Notes: generated by a model not told the origin, from the letters alone. A DNA stretch of 64,000 nt from Rhizobium sp. BK399 (GCF_014194695.1 NZ_JACIAH010000007.1:186001-250000), one strand, 5' to 3'; counted from the stretch's first letter, positions 51,729-61,303 are shown. Made by a program: numbers and translations.

Positions 51729-51933
51729 AGTGTCATGTCCGTCTCTGTTTGGGCTGTATATGGCGGAAATGCATGGGAATTACCAGTGGGTTGACTGGCG
51801 TGGCTTCAGCTACACATTGGCAGAAGGAGATAGCCAGACTTCATATTTAATAATGACTGCAAATATCTAGCGCTTTTCGCCGCTTCGAGGCATTCTTGCT
51901 CTCGGATGGTGCTTTTGGCAGGGAGGATCGCCG

Positions 51934-53892
51934 ATGCGCTGCTTCACGGTACTTGGGCCCTCGCAGACGGGAAAGACGACGCTCGTCACAAAGCTGGCCT
52001 CGCTCGAGGGAACGCCCAGAAAGTCAGCCTCTCCATATGGATCAAGCCTGACGGAGTTCGATTTCAAGGACGAAGCGTGGTGTGCGATCGACACACCCGG
52101 AGCAAACGAGGCGCTGGCCTTGGCGCAAGATGCCCTGCTCGCTAGCGACGCCTGTATTCTCTGCATATCACCAACACCCGACGAAGCGGTTCTGGTGGCA
52201 CCCTATCTGCGGGCGATCGAGGCGTCCGGCACGCCCTGTTTGGTCTTCATTAACAGGATGGACGAGCCGCGCGGCCGATTGCGCGACGTCATCGGCGCAC
52301 TCCAGGCCTACTCAAACCACCCCCTCGTTCTGCGGCAGGTGCCGATCCGCGAAGGCGACACGGTCGTCGGCAGTTGCGACCTGATTTCCGAACGCGCCTG
52401 GCGCTATCGCGAAGGTCAGCCTTCCGCGCTGATCGAACTACCCAAGGACGTTGCCGAGCGCGAGCACGAGGCGCGAACGGAGATGCTGGAGCAGCTTTCG
52501 GAATTCGACGATTGGCTTCTCGAGGAACTCATCGAGGATAGAGAGCCGGCAAGCGACACGCTGTTTGCGATTTCCTCGCGCATCCTCAAGGAAAATCGGA
52601 TCATCCCCGTATTGTTCGGCTCCGCCTCACATAGCAACGGCATCATGCGTCTGATGAAGGCGCTCCGCCACGAGGCGCCGCCGGCAACAGCGCTTCGAAC
52701 TCGGCTTGCCGCCTCTTCCGCTGCGGACGAAGCGACACTTTCAGCCGTGAGTTTCCACGCCTACCACAAGGCCAATGTTGGCAAGACGGTCCTTGTGCGG
52801 GCACTCGTCGATGGCCTGAAACAGGGCGCCTCCCTTGGCGGTCCTACGCTGGGTCCCCTGCAGGAAGCCGGCAACGGAAAACCGATCAGCGGCCCTGTGC
52901 AGGCCGGCAGTATCTTTGCCGCTCTGAAATCGGACCATCTGCCCGTGCCCGCATTGCTGACGCAAGCCGGAAGCCTCGAGCCCCCCGACTGGACAACACC
53001 GCCGACACCGATGCTGGAGAGGATCCTCATTCCCGGCAGCGAGCGCGACGAGACCAAGCTCTCGGCGACGCTTGCAAAGCTGGCGGAAACCGATCGCGGC
53101 TTGAAGGTCATGCAGGAAGAAGGAACCGGCGCGGCGCTGATCTGCGCCCAAGGGCCCGTTCACCTGCGCGATCTCCGCAAGACGCTTTCCGAGGTTTTCC
53201 GGGTCGAGGTTTCGGAACGCGCACCCAACCCGGTCTACCGGGAGACGATCTCCAAGCCCTCGGACGTCCATTATCGACACCGCAAGCAGACAGGCGGCGC
53301 CGGGCAGTTCGCGGATGTGCAACTCAGCGTCAGGCCGAACGAGCGCGGCCACGGGTTTACGTTTGCGGAAAACGTCAAGGGCGGCACCGTGCCGCGAAAC
53401 TACATCCCGGCTGTCGAGGCCGGCGCCCGCGAAGCGATGGAAAAGGGGCCGCTCGGCTTCCAGGTCATTGACGTCGATGTCACCTTGACGGACGGCCAGT
53501 ATCACTCGGTCGACAGCTCCGACTTCGCTTTTCGGACCGCCGGAAAGATGGGGGTCAAGCAGGCGCTGTCGCAGGCGTCAGCCGTCCTCATGCAGCCCGT
53601 CGTCAGGGTGGAAATCCATATCCCCTCGGTCTACTCAGGCGGCATGGTGACACTCGTTTCTTCGCTCAAGGGACAGGTGCTCGGCTTCGACCGCGACGAG
53701 AACGCCAAGGGCTGGGACATCTTTCGAGCGCTGGTACCGGGTGGCGTGCTTGACGATCTCGCCCGGTCGCTCAAGTCCGCAACGCAGGGCATCGGCCATT
53801 TCTCCAAGACCTTCGATCATTTCGAAGAGCTCTACGGCAAGGAAGCCGACAGCATCATCAATGCGCATGGTTCAGGCGCCCAGACGCACTGA
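51934..53892 (+). CDS. elongation factor G-like GTPase (non-canonical)
   Basis: This 652-residue EF-G paralogue is shorter than EF-G (about 700). The P-loop GPSQTGKT is at 8-15 and DTPG at 53-56. NRMD at 107-110 replaces NKMD, and the switch I R-G-I-T sequence is absent (the region reads SSLTEFDF). Domains III-V are present, with the domain IV tip DGQYHSVDSSDFAF conserved. This matches the EF-G-like group widespread in Rhizobiales; its ribosomal role is not defined. GGGAGGA lies before the ATG. It is divergent from dapF. Confidence 0.92.
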   Translation: MRCFTVLGPSQTGKTTLVTKLASLEGTPRKSASPYGSSLTEFDFKDEAWCAIDTPGANEALALAQDALLASDACILCISPTPDEAVLVAPYLRAIEASGTPCLVFINRMDEPRGRLRDVIGALQAYSNHPLVLRQVPIREGDTVVGSCDLISERAWRYREGQPSALIELPKDVAEREHEARTEMLEQLSEFDDWLLEELIEDREPASDTLFAISSRILKENRIIPVLFGSASHSNGIMRLMKALRHEAPPATALRTRLAASSAADEATLSAVSFHAYHKANVGKTVLVRALVDGLKQGASLGGPTLGPLQEAGNGKPISGPVQAGSIFAALKSDHLPVPALLTQAGSLEPPDWTTPPTPMLERILIPGSERDETKLSATLAKLAETDRGLKVMQEEGTGAALICAQGPVHLRDLRKTLSEVFRVEVSERAPNPVYRETISKPSDVHYRHRKQTGGAGQFADVQLSVRPNERGHGFTFAENVKGGTVPRNYIPAVEAGAREAMEKGPLGFQVIDVDVTLTDGQYHSVDSSDFAFRTAGKMGVKQALSQASAVLMQPVVRVEIHIPSVYSGGMVTLVSSLKGQVLGFDRDENAKGWDIFRALVPGGVLDDLARSLKSATQGIGHFSKTFDHFEELYGKEADSIINAHGSGAQTH

Positions 53893-54897
53893 TCATACCG
53901 GCGGCACGTCGAAGACCTCACCTGCCCGGAGCGGCCGGAACCGATCCGGGGATATGCCGTGCTCGATCATCGCTGTAGTGAGCGCCTTGACCGGCGCATC
54001 GACCGACTCGTCCGTCAGCTGGAATGTGGCGAAGTGGTGCCCGGCAACATAGGCGGCATTGGCAAGCTTCATTCCCATGACCGCTTCATCGGGATTTTGA
54101 TGCTGGCCCTTCATGAACCAGCGCGGCTCATAGGCCCCGAACGGCAGGATGGCGAGGCGAAAGCCATCATGTTCCTGCTGGGCGGCCTTGTAGTTGACCC
54201 CGCCATGAAAGCCCGTATCGCCGATGTGATAGATCTTCCCGGCCGGCGTCGCCAACACGAAGGCAGCCCAGAGCGCCATGCGACGATCCCCGGTGCCGCG
54301 CGCCGACCAGTGGTGGGCGGGCTCCGCGTAGATATTGATCCCCGCAAGCGAGATGCGCTCGCCCCAGTCCATCGCCGTCACCTGTATGGTGGGGACGGCA
54401 CGGCGAATGATCGTATCGTTGCCAAGCGGTGTGACGACATGCGGCCGGTGTTTCGCCTGCAGACGGCGAAGCGTCGCAACGTCGAGGTGATCGTAGTGGT
54501 TATGCGAAACGAACACGAGATCGATCGGCGGCAGATCGTCGAACGCTATACCGGGCGCAACGACGCGTTTAGGCCCGGCGAAGGCAAAGGGGCTGGCTCG
54601 ATCGGACCAGACGGGATCCATCAGGATGTTCAACCCCGCGACCTGAATTAGCATAGTCGCATGGCCGACCATCGTTACCCTGATGTTCTCGCCAGCGACA
54701 CGCAAATCCGGCTTGGCTGGCTGGAACGGGCTCGGTACCGACTTCGGCCAGCGATCCCGGCCGCCGCCGAACTGCCATCGCATCAGATCTCTGAAACCGA
54801 GAGGCTCGATACCGTCAGGATTGAAGAAATGCGTACCGTCGAAGTGATCGGAGACCGGACCTTGATAATAGGGATTGCGTCGTTTGGCCGTGGGCAT
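53893..54897 (-). CDS. MBL-fold metallo-hydrolase (NAPE-PLD/RomA-like)
   Basis: This 334-residue protein has the metallo-beta-lactamase zinc motif SHNHYDHLD, with further ligands in EPAHHWSARG and HIGDTGFHGG. The sequence is of the UlaG/NAPE-PLD-like group (COG2220), with the conserved FxPxxKPDLRVAGENIRVTMVGHATMLIQ-type entry split over two strands. Substrates may be N-acyl phosphatidylethanolamine-like lipids, but this is not established. The stop immediately follows that of the EF-G-like gene on the other strand. Confidence 0.87.
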   Translation of the reverse strand: MPTAKRRNPYYQGPVSDHFDGTHFFNPDGIEPLGFRDLMRWQFGGGRDRWPKSVPSPFQPAKPDLRVAGENIRVTMVGHATMLIQVAGLNILMDPVWSDRASPFAFAGPKRVVAPGIAFDDLPPIDLVFVSHNHYDHLDVATLRRLQAKHRPHVVTPLGNDTIIRRAVPTIQVTAMDWGERISLAGINIYAEPAHHWSARGTGDRRMALWAAFVLATPAGKIYHIGDTGFHGGVNYKAAQQEHDGFRLAILPFGAYEPRWFMKGQHQNPDEAVMGMKLANAAYVAGHHFATFQLTDESVDAPVKALTTAMIEHGISPDRFRPLRAGEVFDVPPV

Positions 54898-55201
54898 GCA
54901 AGAGCGTTTCCGTTGAAGGAAAAGCAGATCTGGGATCGGGCGCGCGGTTTTGAAAGGCCGAAACGCCGTCTTTTCTCGGCTTTGCCTTGACTCGCGCCGC
55001 TTTTTCCTGTTTACCGCCGCTCAATCTGCGACGAGCTTCAAGACTCGAGCCACCGACCGGGACCCGCAAAGGTATAAATCGATCCCGGAGGTCCACACCC
55101 GACAGCGCGATGCGCCCTCGGGTGGTTTTTGGCTATGCGTCTTGTTTTCGTCAAGGAAAAGCACAAGGTTTCCGTCTCCAGGAAATCACAAGGAAGAGCC
55201 G
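54898..55201 (+). other. 304-base region upstream of ffh
   Basis: No credible ORF is present. A promoter candidate is TTGACT (54987-54992), 17 bases, TTTACC (55010-55015). A second -10-like TATAAA is at 55073-55078, inside a possible stem CCGGGA/TCCCGG (55057-55062 and 55083-55088). The ribosome site of ffh (AAGGAAGAG) ends the region. Confidence 0.5.
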
Positions 55202-56770
55202 ATGTTTGAGAACCTCCAGGACCGTCTTGGATCCATTCTGAATGGACTGACAGGCCGTGGCGCGCTTTCGGAAAGCGATGTTTCCGCAGCGCTGCGCGAG
55301 GTTCGCCGTGCGCTTCTGGAGGCTGATGTCGCGCTTGACGTGGTGCGCGGCTTTACCGATCGCGTCCGCGAAAAGGCCGTCGGCGCCGAGATCCTGAAGT
55401 CGATCAAGCCCGGCCAGATGGTCGTCAAGATCGTCCATGATGAGCTGATCGAGATGCTCGGCGGCGAAGGCGTGGGCGTCGACCTGCATGCCGTTGCCCC
55501 CGTCGTCATCATGATGGTCGGTCTGCAGGGCTCGGGCAAGACGACCACGACGGGGAAGATCGCCAAGCGTCTCACCGATCGCGAGAAGAAGAAAGTGCTG
55601 ATGGCGTCGCTCGATACGCGACGTCCGGCCGCCCAGGAACAGCTGCGCCAGCTCGGCGTGCAGACAAACGTTGACACGCTGCCCGTGATCGCAGGCCAGT
55701 CGCCGACCGATATCGCTGCGCGCGCCGTACAGGCCGCCAAGCTCGGCGGCCATGACGTCGTCATCCTCGACACCGCCGGCCGTACGCATATCGACGAGCC
55801 CTTGATGGTCGAGATGGCCGACATCAAGAAGAAGTCGAACCCGCATGAAATCCTGCTGGTCGCGGATAGCTTGACCGGTCAGGATGCCGTCAACCTAGCG
55901 CGCAGCTTCGACGAACGTGTCGGCATCACCGGCCTGGTGCTCACCCGCATGGACGGCGATGGCCGTGGCGGTGCCGCCCTTTCGATGCGCGCCGTTACCG
56001 GCAAGCCGATCAAGCTCATCGGTGTCGGCGAGCGCATGGGCGAACTCGAAGAGTTCCACCCCCGCCGTATCGCCGACCGCATTCTCGGCATGGGCGACAT
56101 CGTTTCGCTGGTTGAGCGCGCCGCCGAAAACATCGACGCCGAAAAGGCGGCGGCCATGGCCGCCAAGATGGCCAAGGGCAAGTTCGACCTCAACGACCTC
56201 GCCGACCAGCTGCGCCAGATGCAGAAGATGGGCGGCATGGGCGGCATCATGAGCATGATGCCCGGCATGGCCGGCATGAAGGACAAGATGGCTTCGGCCG
56301 GCCTCAACGACAGCCTGTTCGGTCGCCAGCTCGCCATCATCGGTTCGATGACCAAGGCCGAGCGTGCCAACCCTGACATACTCAAGCATTCGCGCAAGAA
56401 GCGCATCGCTGCCGGCTCCGGCACCGACGCCTCCGACATCAACAAGCTTCTGAAGATGCACCGCCAGATGGCGGACATGATGAAGATGATGGGCGGCAAG
56501 GGCAAGGGCGGCCTGATGAAGCAGATGATGGGTGGCCTTGCCGGCAAGATGGGTCTTGGCGGCCTCGGCGGCGGCATGCCCGATCTTTCGAACATTGATC
56601 CCAAGCAGCTCGAAGCGCTCCAGAAGCAGGCTGAAGCTGCCGGTCTAGGAAAGCCGGGCGGCGGGCTGCCCGGTCTTGGCGGCGGCGGTTTGCCGGGTCT
56701 GGGCGGCGCCAAGCTTCCGGGTCTCGGCGGTGGTTTCCCGGGCCTTCCCGGCCTGCCCAAGAAGAAGTGA
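55202..56770 (+). CDS. ffh: signal recognition particle protein Ffh
   Basis: This 522-residue SRP GTPase binds signal peptides and 4.5S RNA. The NG domain contains GLQGSGKT (107-114), DTAGRTHID and TRMDGDGRGG. The methionine-rich M domain starts near 310 with repeated GGMGGIMSMMPGMAG-like segments. The tail is unusual: about 70 residues built from Gly, Leu and Pro with recurring LPGLGG. The ATG at 55202 follows AAGGAAGAG. Chorismate mutase follows after 16 bases. Confidence 0.97.
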   Translation: MFENLQDRLGSILNGLTGRGALSESDVSAALREVRRALLEADVALDVVRGFTDRVREKAVGAEILKSIKPGQMVVKIVHDELIEMLGGEGVGVDLHAVAPVVIMMVGLQGSGKTTTTGKIAKRLTDREKKKVLMASLDTRRPAAQEQLRQLGVQTNVDTLPVIAGQSPTDIAARAVQAAKLGGHDVVILDTAGRTHIDEPLMVEMADIKKKSNPHEILLVADSLTGQDAVNLARSFDERVGITGLVLTRMDGDGRGGAALSMRAVTGKPIKLIGVGERMGELEEFHPRRIADRILGMGDIVSLVERAAENIDAEKAAAMAAKMAKGKFDLNDLADQLRQMQKMGGMGGIMSMMPGMAGMKDKMASAGLNDSLFGRQLAIIGSMTKAERANPDILKHSRKKRIAAGSGTDASDINKLLKMHRQMADMMKMMGGKGKGGLMKQMMGGLAGKMGLGGLGGGMPDLSNIDPKQLEALQKQAEAAGLGKPGGGLPGLGGGGLPGLGGAKLPGLGGGFPGLPGLPKKK

Positions 56771-56786
56771 AGGGGTCGCGTAGACA

Positions 56787-57107
56787 ATGATTGATCCTGA
56801 AATCAAAGCCCAGCTTTCGAACTATCGCCAGTCGATCGACAACATCGACGCCGCGCTGGTCCATATCCTGGCCGAACGTTTCCGCTGCACCAAAGAAGTC
56901 GGCGTTCTCAAGGCCAAGTACAAGTTGCCGCCGGCCGATCCGGCGCGCGAAGAATACCAGATCGAACGCCTCCGCCATCTGGCGAAGGATGCCAATCTGG
57001 ATCCGGATTTCGCCGAGAAGTTCCTGAACTTCATCATCAAGGAAGTCATCCGGCATCATGAGCAGATCGCTGCAGACCACGCCGAAAACGGCGCCGCAGC
57101 AAAATGA
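56787..57107 (+). CDS. chorismate mutase (AroQ class)
   Basis: This 106-residue all-helical monofunctional chorismate mutase makes prephenate for Phe and Tyr. The AroQ pattern is visible: R-x-S-I-D-N-I-D near 14-21, L-A-E-R-F around 29-33, K-E-V-G-V-L-K-A-K, and R-E-E-Y-Q. Its place between ffh and rpsP is typical for Rhizobiales and otherwise odd for an aromatic-pathway gene. No prephenate dehydratase is attached or adjacent. Confidence 0.92.
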   Translation: MIDPEIKAQLSNYRQSIDNIDAALVHILAERFRCTKEVGVLKAKYKLPPADPAREEYQIERLRHLAKDANLDPDFAEKFLNFIIKEVIRHHEQIAADHAENGAAAK

Positions 57108-57156
57108 ACCATACCGCCGGATCAGGCGGTCCAGAAAAGTCCAAGGAGTAAAGAAA

Positions 57157-57525
57157 ATGGCACTGAAAATTCGTCTCGCACGCGGTGGTTCCAAGAAGCG
57201 CCCGTACTACCACATCGTTCTCGCTGACGCCCGTTCGCCGCGCGATGGCCGCTTCCTCGAAAACCTCGGTTCCTGGAATCCGATGCTCGCCAAGGACAAC
57301 GGCGCTCGTATCACCCTGAACAACGACCGTATCAAGCACTGGCTCGATCAGGGCGCACAGCCGACCGACCGCGTTCTGCGCTTCCTCAACGAAGCCGGCC
57401 TCGCAAAGCGTGACGCCAAGAGCAACCCGGAAAAGGCAAAGCCGGGCAAGAAGGCTCAGGAGCGCGCTGCTGAAAAGGCTCAGAAGGCCGCCGACGCTGC
57501 TGAAGCTGCTGCTTCCGCAGAATAA
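57157..57525 (+). CDS. rpsP: 30S ribosomal protein S16
   Basis: This is the 122-residue ribosomal protein S16 needed for 30S assembly. The conserved start [20 protein letters not shown] and the core [14 protein letters not shown] are complete. The C-terminal 40 residues are an Ala/Lys/Glu-rich extension usual in alphaproteobacteria. The ribosome site AAGGAG lies upstream. A strong terminator follows 20 bases after the stop, before rimM. Confidence 0.97.
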   Translation: MALKIRLARGGSKKRPYYHIVLADARSPRDGRFLENLGSWNPMLAKDNGARITLNNDRIKHWLDQGAQPTDRVLRFLNEAGLAKRDAKSNPEKAKPGKKAQERAAEKAQKAADAAEAAASAE

Positions 57526-57545
57526 TCGGGGACTTTCCCTTATCG

Positions 57546-57575
57546 AACGGGCGGCATGGCGACATGCCGCCCGTT
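57546..57575 (+). terminator. strong terminator between rpsP and rimM
   Basis: A perfect 13-bp stem (57546-57558 with 57563-57575), rich in GC, has a GCGA tetraloop. It is followed by TTCGTTT on the plus strand. It lies 20 bases after the rpsP stop. Confidence 0.88.
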
Positions 57576-57642
57576 TTCGTTTCCATTCCGCCGCACTTCG
57601 TTTAAGAGAAGCCAAGATTTGCGGCTTCATGTGAAGGACGTC

Positions 57643-58212
57643 ATGGCAAAGCTTGAAAATCCCGTTCTGATGGCAACGATCGGTGGCGCCCAGGGCCTGC
57701 GCGGCGAAGTGCGCGCCAAGGCCTACACTGCCGACCCGACGGCCCTCGGCGACTATGGCAACCTGCACAGCCTTGATGGCCGTACCTTCGAAATCCTCGA
57801 CATCCGGGAAATGAAGAACGTCGTTGTCGTCCGCTTCCGCGGGATTAACGATCGCAATGCTGCCGAGGAACTGAACGGACTGGAGCTCTATATCGAGCGC
57901 GACAACCTGCCGGACGAGGAACTGGAGGAAGACGAATTCTTCTACGCCGACCTCGAGGGCCTGGAAGCGCTCGACGACCAGGGCGTCAGCTACGGCACAG
58001 TGACCGGCGTTTTCGACTTCGGTGCCGGCGACCTCCTGGAACTGAAGGGTCCCGGCAAGCGCCCCGTGTTGATCCCCTTCTCGGAAGCCTCGGTTCTCGA
58101 TATCGACCTCGAAAGCGGCAGGATCACCATCGATCCCTTGGCTGCCGGTCTCGTCGATACCGAGGATGACAGCGCGAAATTCACGCCAGACACGCCGAAA
58201 AAGAAGAAGTGA
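57643..58212 (+). CDS. rimM: ribosome maturation factor RimM
   Basis: This 189-residue protein binds S19 and aids 30S head maturation. The N-terminal RimM domain shows [22 protein letters not shown]. The PRC-barrel C-terminal part shows [13 protein letters not shown] and [19 protein letters not shown] 57643 has AAGGA upstream. trmD follows after eight bases. Confidence 0.94.
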   Translation: MAKLENPVLMATIGGAQGLRGEVRAKAYTADPTALGDYGNLHSLDGRTFEILDIREMKNVVVVRFRGINDRNAAEELNGLELYIERDNLPDEELEEDEFFYADLEGLEALDDQGVSYGTVTGVFDFGAGDLLELKGPGKRPVLIPFSEASVLDIDLESGRITIDPLAAGLVDTEDDSAKFTPDTPKKKK

Positions 58213-58220
58213 GGCGGTCG

Positions 58221-58901
58221 ATGGCGTTTCGCGCGACCGTGCTGACCCTCTACCCGGAAATGTTTCCGGGTCACCTCGGCTATTCCCTTGCCGGCAAGGC
58301 GATGGAACGTGGCCAGTGGTCGCTCGACACGTTGCAGATTCGCGATTTTGCCACCGACAAGCACCGCACTGTCGATGATACGCCCGCTGGCGGCGGCGCC
58401 GGAATGGTGCTCAAACCCGACGTCCTCGCCCGCGCCATCGACAGTGCTTCAGAGAACGACAGCCGTCCACGCCTGCTGATGAGCCCGCGCGGGAAGCCGC
58501 TGACCCAGGAGCGCGTGCGCGAACTGGCGTCCGGCGATGGCGTCATCATCGTCTGCGGTCGCTTCGAGGGCGTCGATCAGCGCGTCATCGAAGCGCGCGA
58601 GCTGGAAGAAGTCTCGATCGGCGACTACGTGCTGTCGGGCGGCGAGCCGGCGGCGCTGACCGTGCTGGACGCAATCGTCCGCATTCTGCCGGGCGTCATG
58701 GGAAACGATCTTTCCGGATTGCATGAGAGTTTCGAAGGCGGCCTGCTGGAGCATCCGCACTACACCCGTCCGCAGGAATGGGAGGGCCGCGAGATCCCGG
58801 CGATCCTGACGTCGGGCAATCATGGCGCAATCGAAAAATGGCGCCGCGAGCAGGCGCTGCAGCTGACTCGCGAACGACGCCCGGACCTGTTGGAAGAATG
58901 A
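58221..58901 (+). CDS. trmD: tRNA (guanine37-N1)-methyltransferase TrmD
   Basis: This 226-residue SPOUT enzyme makes m1G37 in tRNAs, preventing +1 frameshifts. The trefoil-knot SAM site shows [11 protein letters not shown] and [15 protein letters not shown]. Other marks are [16 protein letters not shown] and the C-terminal [13 protein letters not shown] 58221 was chosen; the GTG at 58209 four codons earlier would also be possible. The bidirectional terminator just after the stop is unusual for this operon. Confidence 0.95.
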   Translation: MAFRATVLTLYPEMFPGHLGYSLAGKAMERGQWSLDTLQIRDFATDKHRTVDDTPAGGGAGMVLKPDVLARAIDSASENDSRPRLLMSPRGKPLTQERVRELASGDGVIIVCGRFEGVDQRVIEARELEEVSIGDYVLSGGEPAALTVLDAIVRILPGVMGNDLSGLHESFEGGLLEHPHYTRPQEWEGREIPAILTSGNHGAIEKWRREQALQLTRERRPDLLEE

Positions 58902-58903
58902 AA

Positions 58904-58927
58904 AATGCCCGGCCAAAGCCGGGCATT
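58904..58927. terminator. bidirectional terminator between trmD and the NCS1 gene
   Basis: AATGCCCGGC/GCCGGGCATT is a perfect 10-bp stem with a CAAA loop, three bases after the trmD stop and 13 before the convergent NCS1 stop. Confidence 0.85.
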
Positions 58928-58940
58928 GCATTGTTTGGTG

Positions 58941-60395
58941 TCAGTTCGTAGCGCCGACTGCGGAGCCACGTGTGCCCATGCGCAACACGTAGTAGACGAC
59001 ACCGCCAATGCCGACGCCGAAGAACCAGCCATAGGTCCCCCACCATTCCGGCAAGATCGACGTGAAAGTCGGGAGAACCGACGAGAACAGCGAGCCGATG
59101 ATGAAGGCGATGAACGCATTCGTGTGCCAGCCATTCTGGAAGCGGAACTCGCCATTCTCCTGATAGAGGTCTGAGACGTTCAGCTCACCCTTCCGGATCA
59201 GATAGTAGTCGACCATCATGATCCCGAAGATCGGACCCATTGTCGAACCGATGAAGTTGACGAAGTGTGCAGCACCCGTCTCCCACGGTGCGAAGGGGTA
59301 GAGCACCAGCGCGATCAGGGCTGCGATATAGCCGCCGCCCTTGAAGCTGATCTGGCGAGGGAAGACATTCGAGAAATCGAAGGCTGGCGAGACGAAGTTG
59401 GCCACCACGTTGATGCCAAGCGTTGCGACAGCGAAGGTCAAGGCGGCAAGCAATGCCAGGAACCAGCTGTCGAATTTCGCCGAGATTGCTTCCGGATGCA
59501 GCAACACTTCGCCGTAGACGGTGAACGCAGCCGTGGTGGTAACGCCTGCGACGAGGCAGAAGGCGAGCAAGTTGATCGGCAGGCCCCAGAGATTGCCGGT
59601 GCGCAGGGTTTTCGTGTCCTTGGCATAGCGCGAGAAATCGCAGAAGTTCAGGTAGAGCGCTGCGAAGTAGGTGATCCAGGTGGCGGCAACGGCGGCAAGA
59701 GCCGGGAAGGTGCCGGGTTCGTAGGAAATGCCCGCGTCTTTCGTCTTCTCAAGCAGCACGTCGCGCGGGATCTCGCTGCCGAAGGAGAAGGTGCCGGCCT
59801 TGGTGATGAGATAGACGGCGAGAACAAGCATCATGATCCAGACGGCAGGGCCGGCCAGGTCCTGGAACTTGCGCACCGTCTCCATGCCGCGCTGAATGAT
59901 CAGGAGCTGCAGCGCCCAGACGACAACGTAGCAGATCACCTCGAGCGTGGAGTGACCAAGCATGTGGCTGTTCTGATGGAAGGCCAGCATGCTCTCGTTG
60001 CGAATGAGAAGAGCGACGATCGCGCCGGATGCAGCCGCCGTCTGTGCGCCGTACCAGAAGCAGGCGACAACGGCGCGAACCAGAGCCGGGGCATTGGCTC
60101 CGAACGTGCCGAACGAAGCGCGCGCAAGTACCGGGAACGGTACGCCCGTCTTGACGCCGGCGTTACCGACGAGGCTCATGAGGAAGAAGATGACCAGCGA
60201 GCCGAGACCGATGGCGATCACGAAATTGATGAAGCTGCCGCACAGCAGGAAAAGGCTGGCGGCGAGATAATAGCCCCAAAGGCTGTGAACATCAGAAGTC
60301 CACACATTGAATATACTGAAAGCGCCCCACTTCCTCTCCTGAGCGGGCGCGAGGTCCTCGTTATATAACGAGGGCGACGGATTACTGACTGTCAT
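58941..60395 (-). CDS. NCS1-family nucleobase:cation symporter
   Basis: This 484-residue membrane protein has twelve hydrophobic segments. The NCS1 marks are NEDLAPAQERKWGAFSIFNVW at the start, GNAGVKTGVPFPVLARASFG on helix 3 and the GFNPxxF-like NxCDFSRYAKD loop. Relatives import allantoin, uracil, cytosine, hydantoins or thiamine precursors; the substrate here is not shown. GGAGGGGAATGA precedes the ATG. The gene interrupts the usual trmD-rplS pairing on the opposite strand. A clear symmetric element lies about 70 bases upstream. Confidence 0.92.
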   Translation of the reverse strand: MTVSNPSPSLYNEDLAPAQERKWGAFSIFNVWTSDVHSLWGYYLAASLFLLCGSFINFVIAIGLGSLVIFFLMSLVGNAGVKTGVPFPVLARASFGTFGANAPALVRAVVACFWYGAQTAAASGAIVALLIRNESMLAFHQNSHMLGHSTLEVICYVVVWALQLLIIQRGMETVRKFQDLAGPAVWIMMLVLAVYLITKAGTFSFGSEIPRDVLLEKTKDAGISYEPGTFPALAAVAATWITYFAALYLNFCDFSRYAKDTKTLRTGNLWGLPINLLAFCLVAGVTTTAAFTVYGEVLLHPEAISAKFDSWFLALLAALTFAVATLGINVVANFVSPAFDFSNVFPRQISFKGGGYIAALIALVLYPFAPWETGAAHFVNFIGSTMGPIFGIMMVDYYLIRKGELNVSDLYQENGEFRFQNGWHTNAFIAFIIGSLFSSVLPTFTSILPEWWGTYGWFFGVGIGGVVYYVLRMGTRGSAVGATN

Positions 60396-60742
60396 TCATT
60401 CCCCTCCGAAAACTCCGACGGATCACAATTTGATCCGAAACAGAATCTGCTCCTCGGTTGGGCATTTGACAAATATTTAATCAAATGAGTCACAGGCTTG
60501 ATATTGTGCAGCGCCGTTGAAGGCCGCGTTTTATCGGCCGACGCAGCGAAATTTCCGGGCCGAAGGGGTGACAAAGCCTGCGCAATACGGTATGCGCACG
60601 CCCGGAATGGGAAAACTCCCATCAACCATGCAAAGAAAAACAGACGAATTCGCTCCTGCCCTCACCGGCAAATATCTGAGGCTCGACCAAGGATAGATCG
60701 TTCAGAGCGCTCTGGCTGTTGAACCAACAAAGAGGTTGAGTC
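60396..60742. other. 347-base divergent region between NCS1 gene and rplS
   Basis: No ORF is supported. It holds a palindrome at 60463-60487 and the perfect 12-base palindrome CAGAGCGCTCTG at 60703-60714, about 29 bases before the rplS start. No THI-box-like sequence is present. Confidence 0.6.
60463..60487. promoter_or_regulatory. 7-11-7 inverted repeat upstream of the NCS1 gene
   Basis: CATTTGA (60463-60469) and TCAAATG (60481-60487) flank an AT-rich 11-base centre. It also contains a TTGACA that could act as a -35 on the plus strand. Placement suggests an operator for the transporter. The TTTGATC at 60430-60436 resembles a further half-site. Confidence 0.5.
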
Positions 60743-61279
60743 ATGAACATCATTCAGCAGCTTGAGGCCGAACAGGTCGCCAAGATCGAAGCCCAGCGCA
60801 CGCTTCCTGAATTCTCCCCAGGCGATACCGTTCGCGTCAACGTGAAGGTCAAGGAAGGCAACCGTACCCGCGTACAGGCCTACGAAGGCGTTTGCATCGC
60901 TCGCTCCGGCGGTGGCCTGCAGGAGAACTTCACGGTTCGCAAGATCTCCTACGGCGAAGGCGTCGAGCGCGTATTCCCGGTCTACTCCCCGGCAATCGAA
61001 AGCGTAGAAGTCGTTCGCCGCGGTAAGGTCCGTCGCGCGAAGCTTTACTACCTGCGCGATCGTCGCGGCAAGTCGGCTCGTATCGTCGAGAACACCGGCA
61101 CGCGCGCCCGCAAGCTCAACGACGCCGAGCGCCAGGCCGTTGCCGAGGAAAAGGCACGTCTGGAAGCCGAAAAGGTTGCAGCAGCTCAGGCGCTCGCGGC
61201 CGAAAAGGCAGCTCAGGAAGCCGCAGAAGCCAAGGCAGCAGCAGAAGCTGCAGCAGCGGCCGAGCCGGCAGCAGAATAA
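60743..61279 (+). CDS. rplS: 50S ribosomal protein L19
   Basis: This is the 178-residue ribosomal protein L19 at the subunit interface. The core [56 protein letters not shown] is complete within the first 118 residues. The last 55 residues are an Ala/Glu/Lys tail not found in E. coli L19 but usual in Rhizobiales. AAAGAGG lies before the ATG. A strong terminator follows. Confidence 0.97.
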   Translation: MNIIQQLEAEQVAKIEAQRTLPEFSPGDTVRVNVKVKEGNRTRVQAYEGVCIARSGGGLQENFTVRKISYGEGVERVFPVYSPAIESVEVVRRGKVRRAKLYYLRDRRGKSARIVENTGTRARKLNDAERQAVAEEKARLEAEKVAAAQALAAEKAAQEAAEAKAAAEAAAAAEPAAE

Positions 61280-61303
61280 GTTTCAATCCTCACGGATTGT
61301 TGG

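Noticed and set aside
60396..60480. Possible thiamine riboswitch before the NCS1 gene
   Set aside because: Some NCS1 transporters of thiamine precursors have one, but no CTGAGA-type THI-box sequence is present in this leader.
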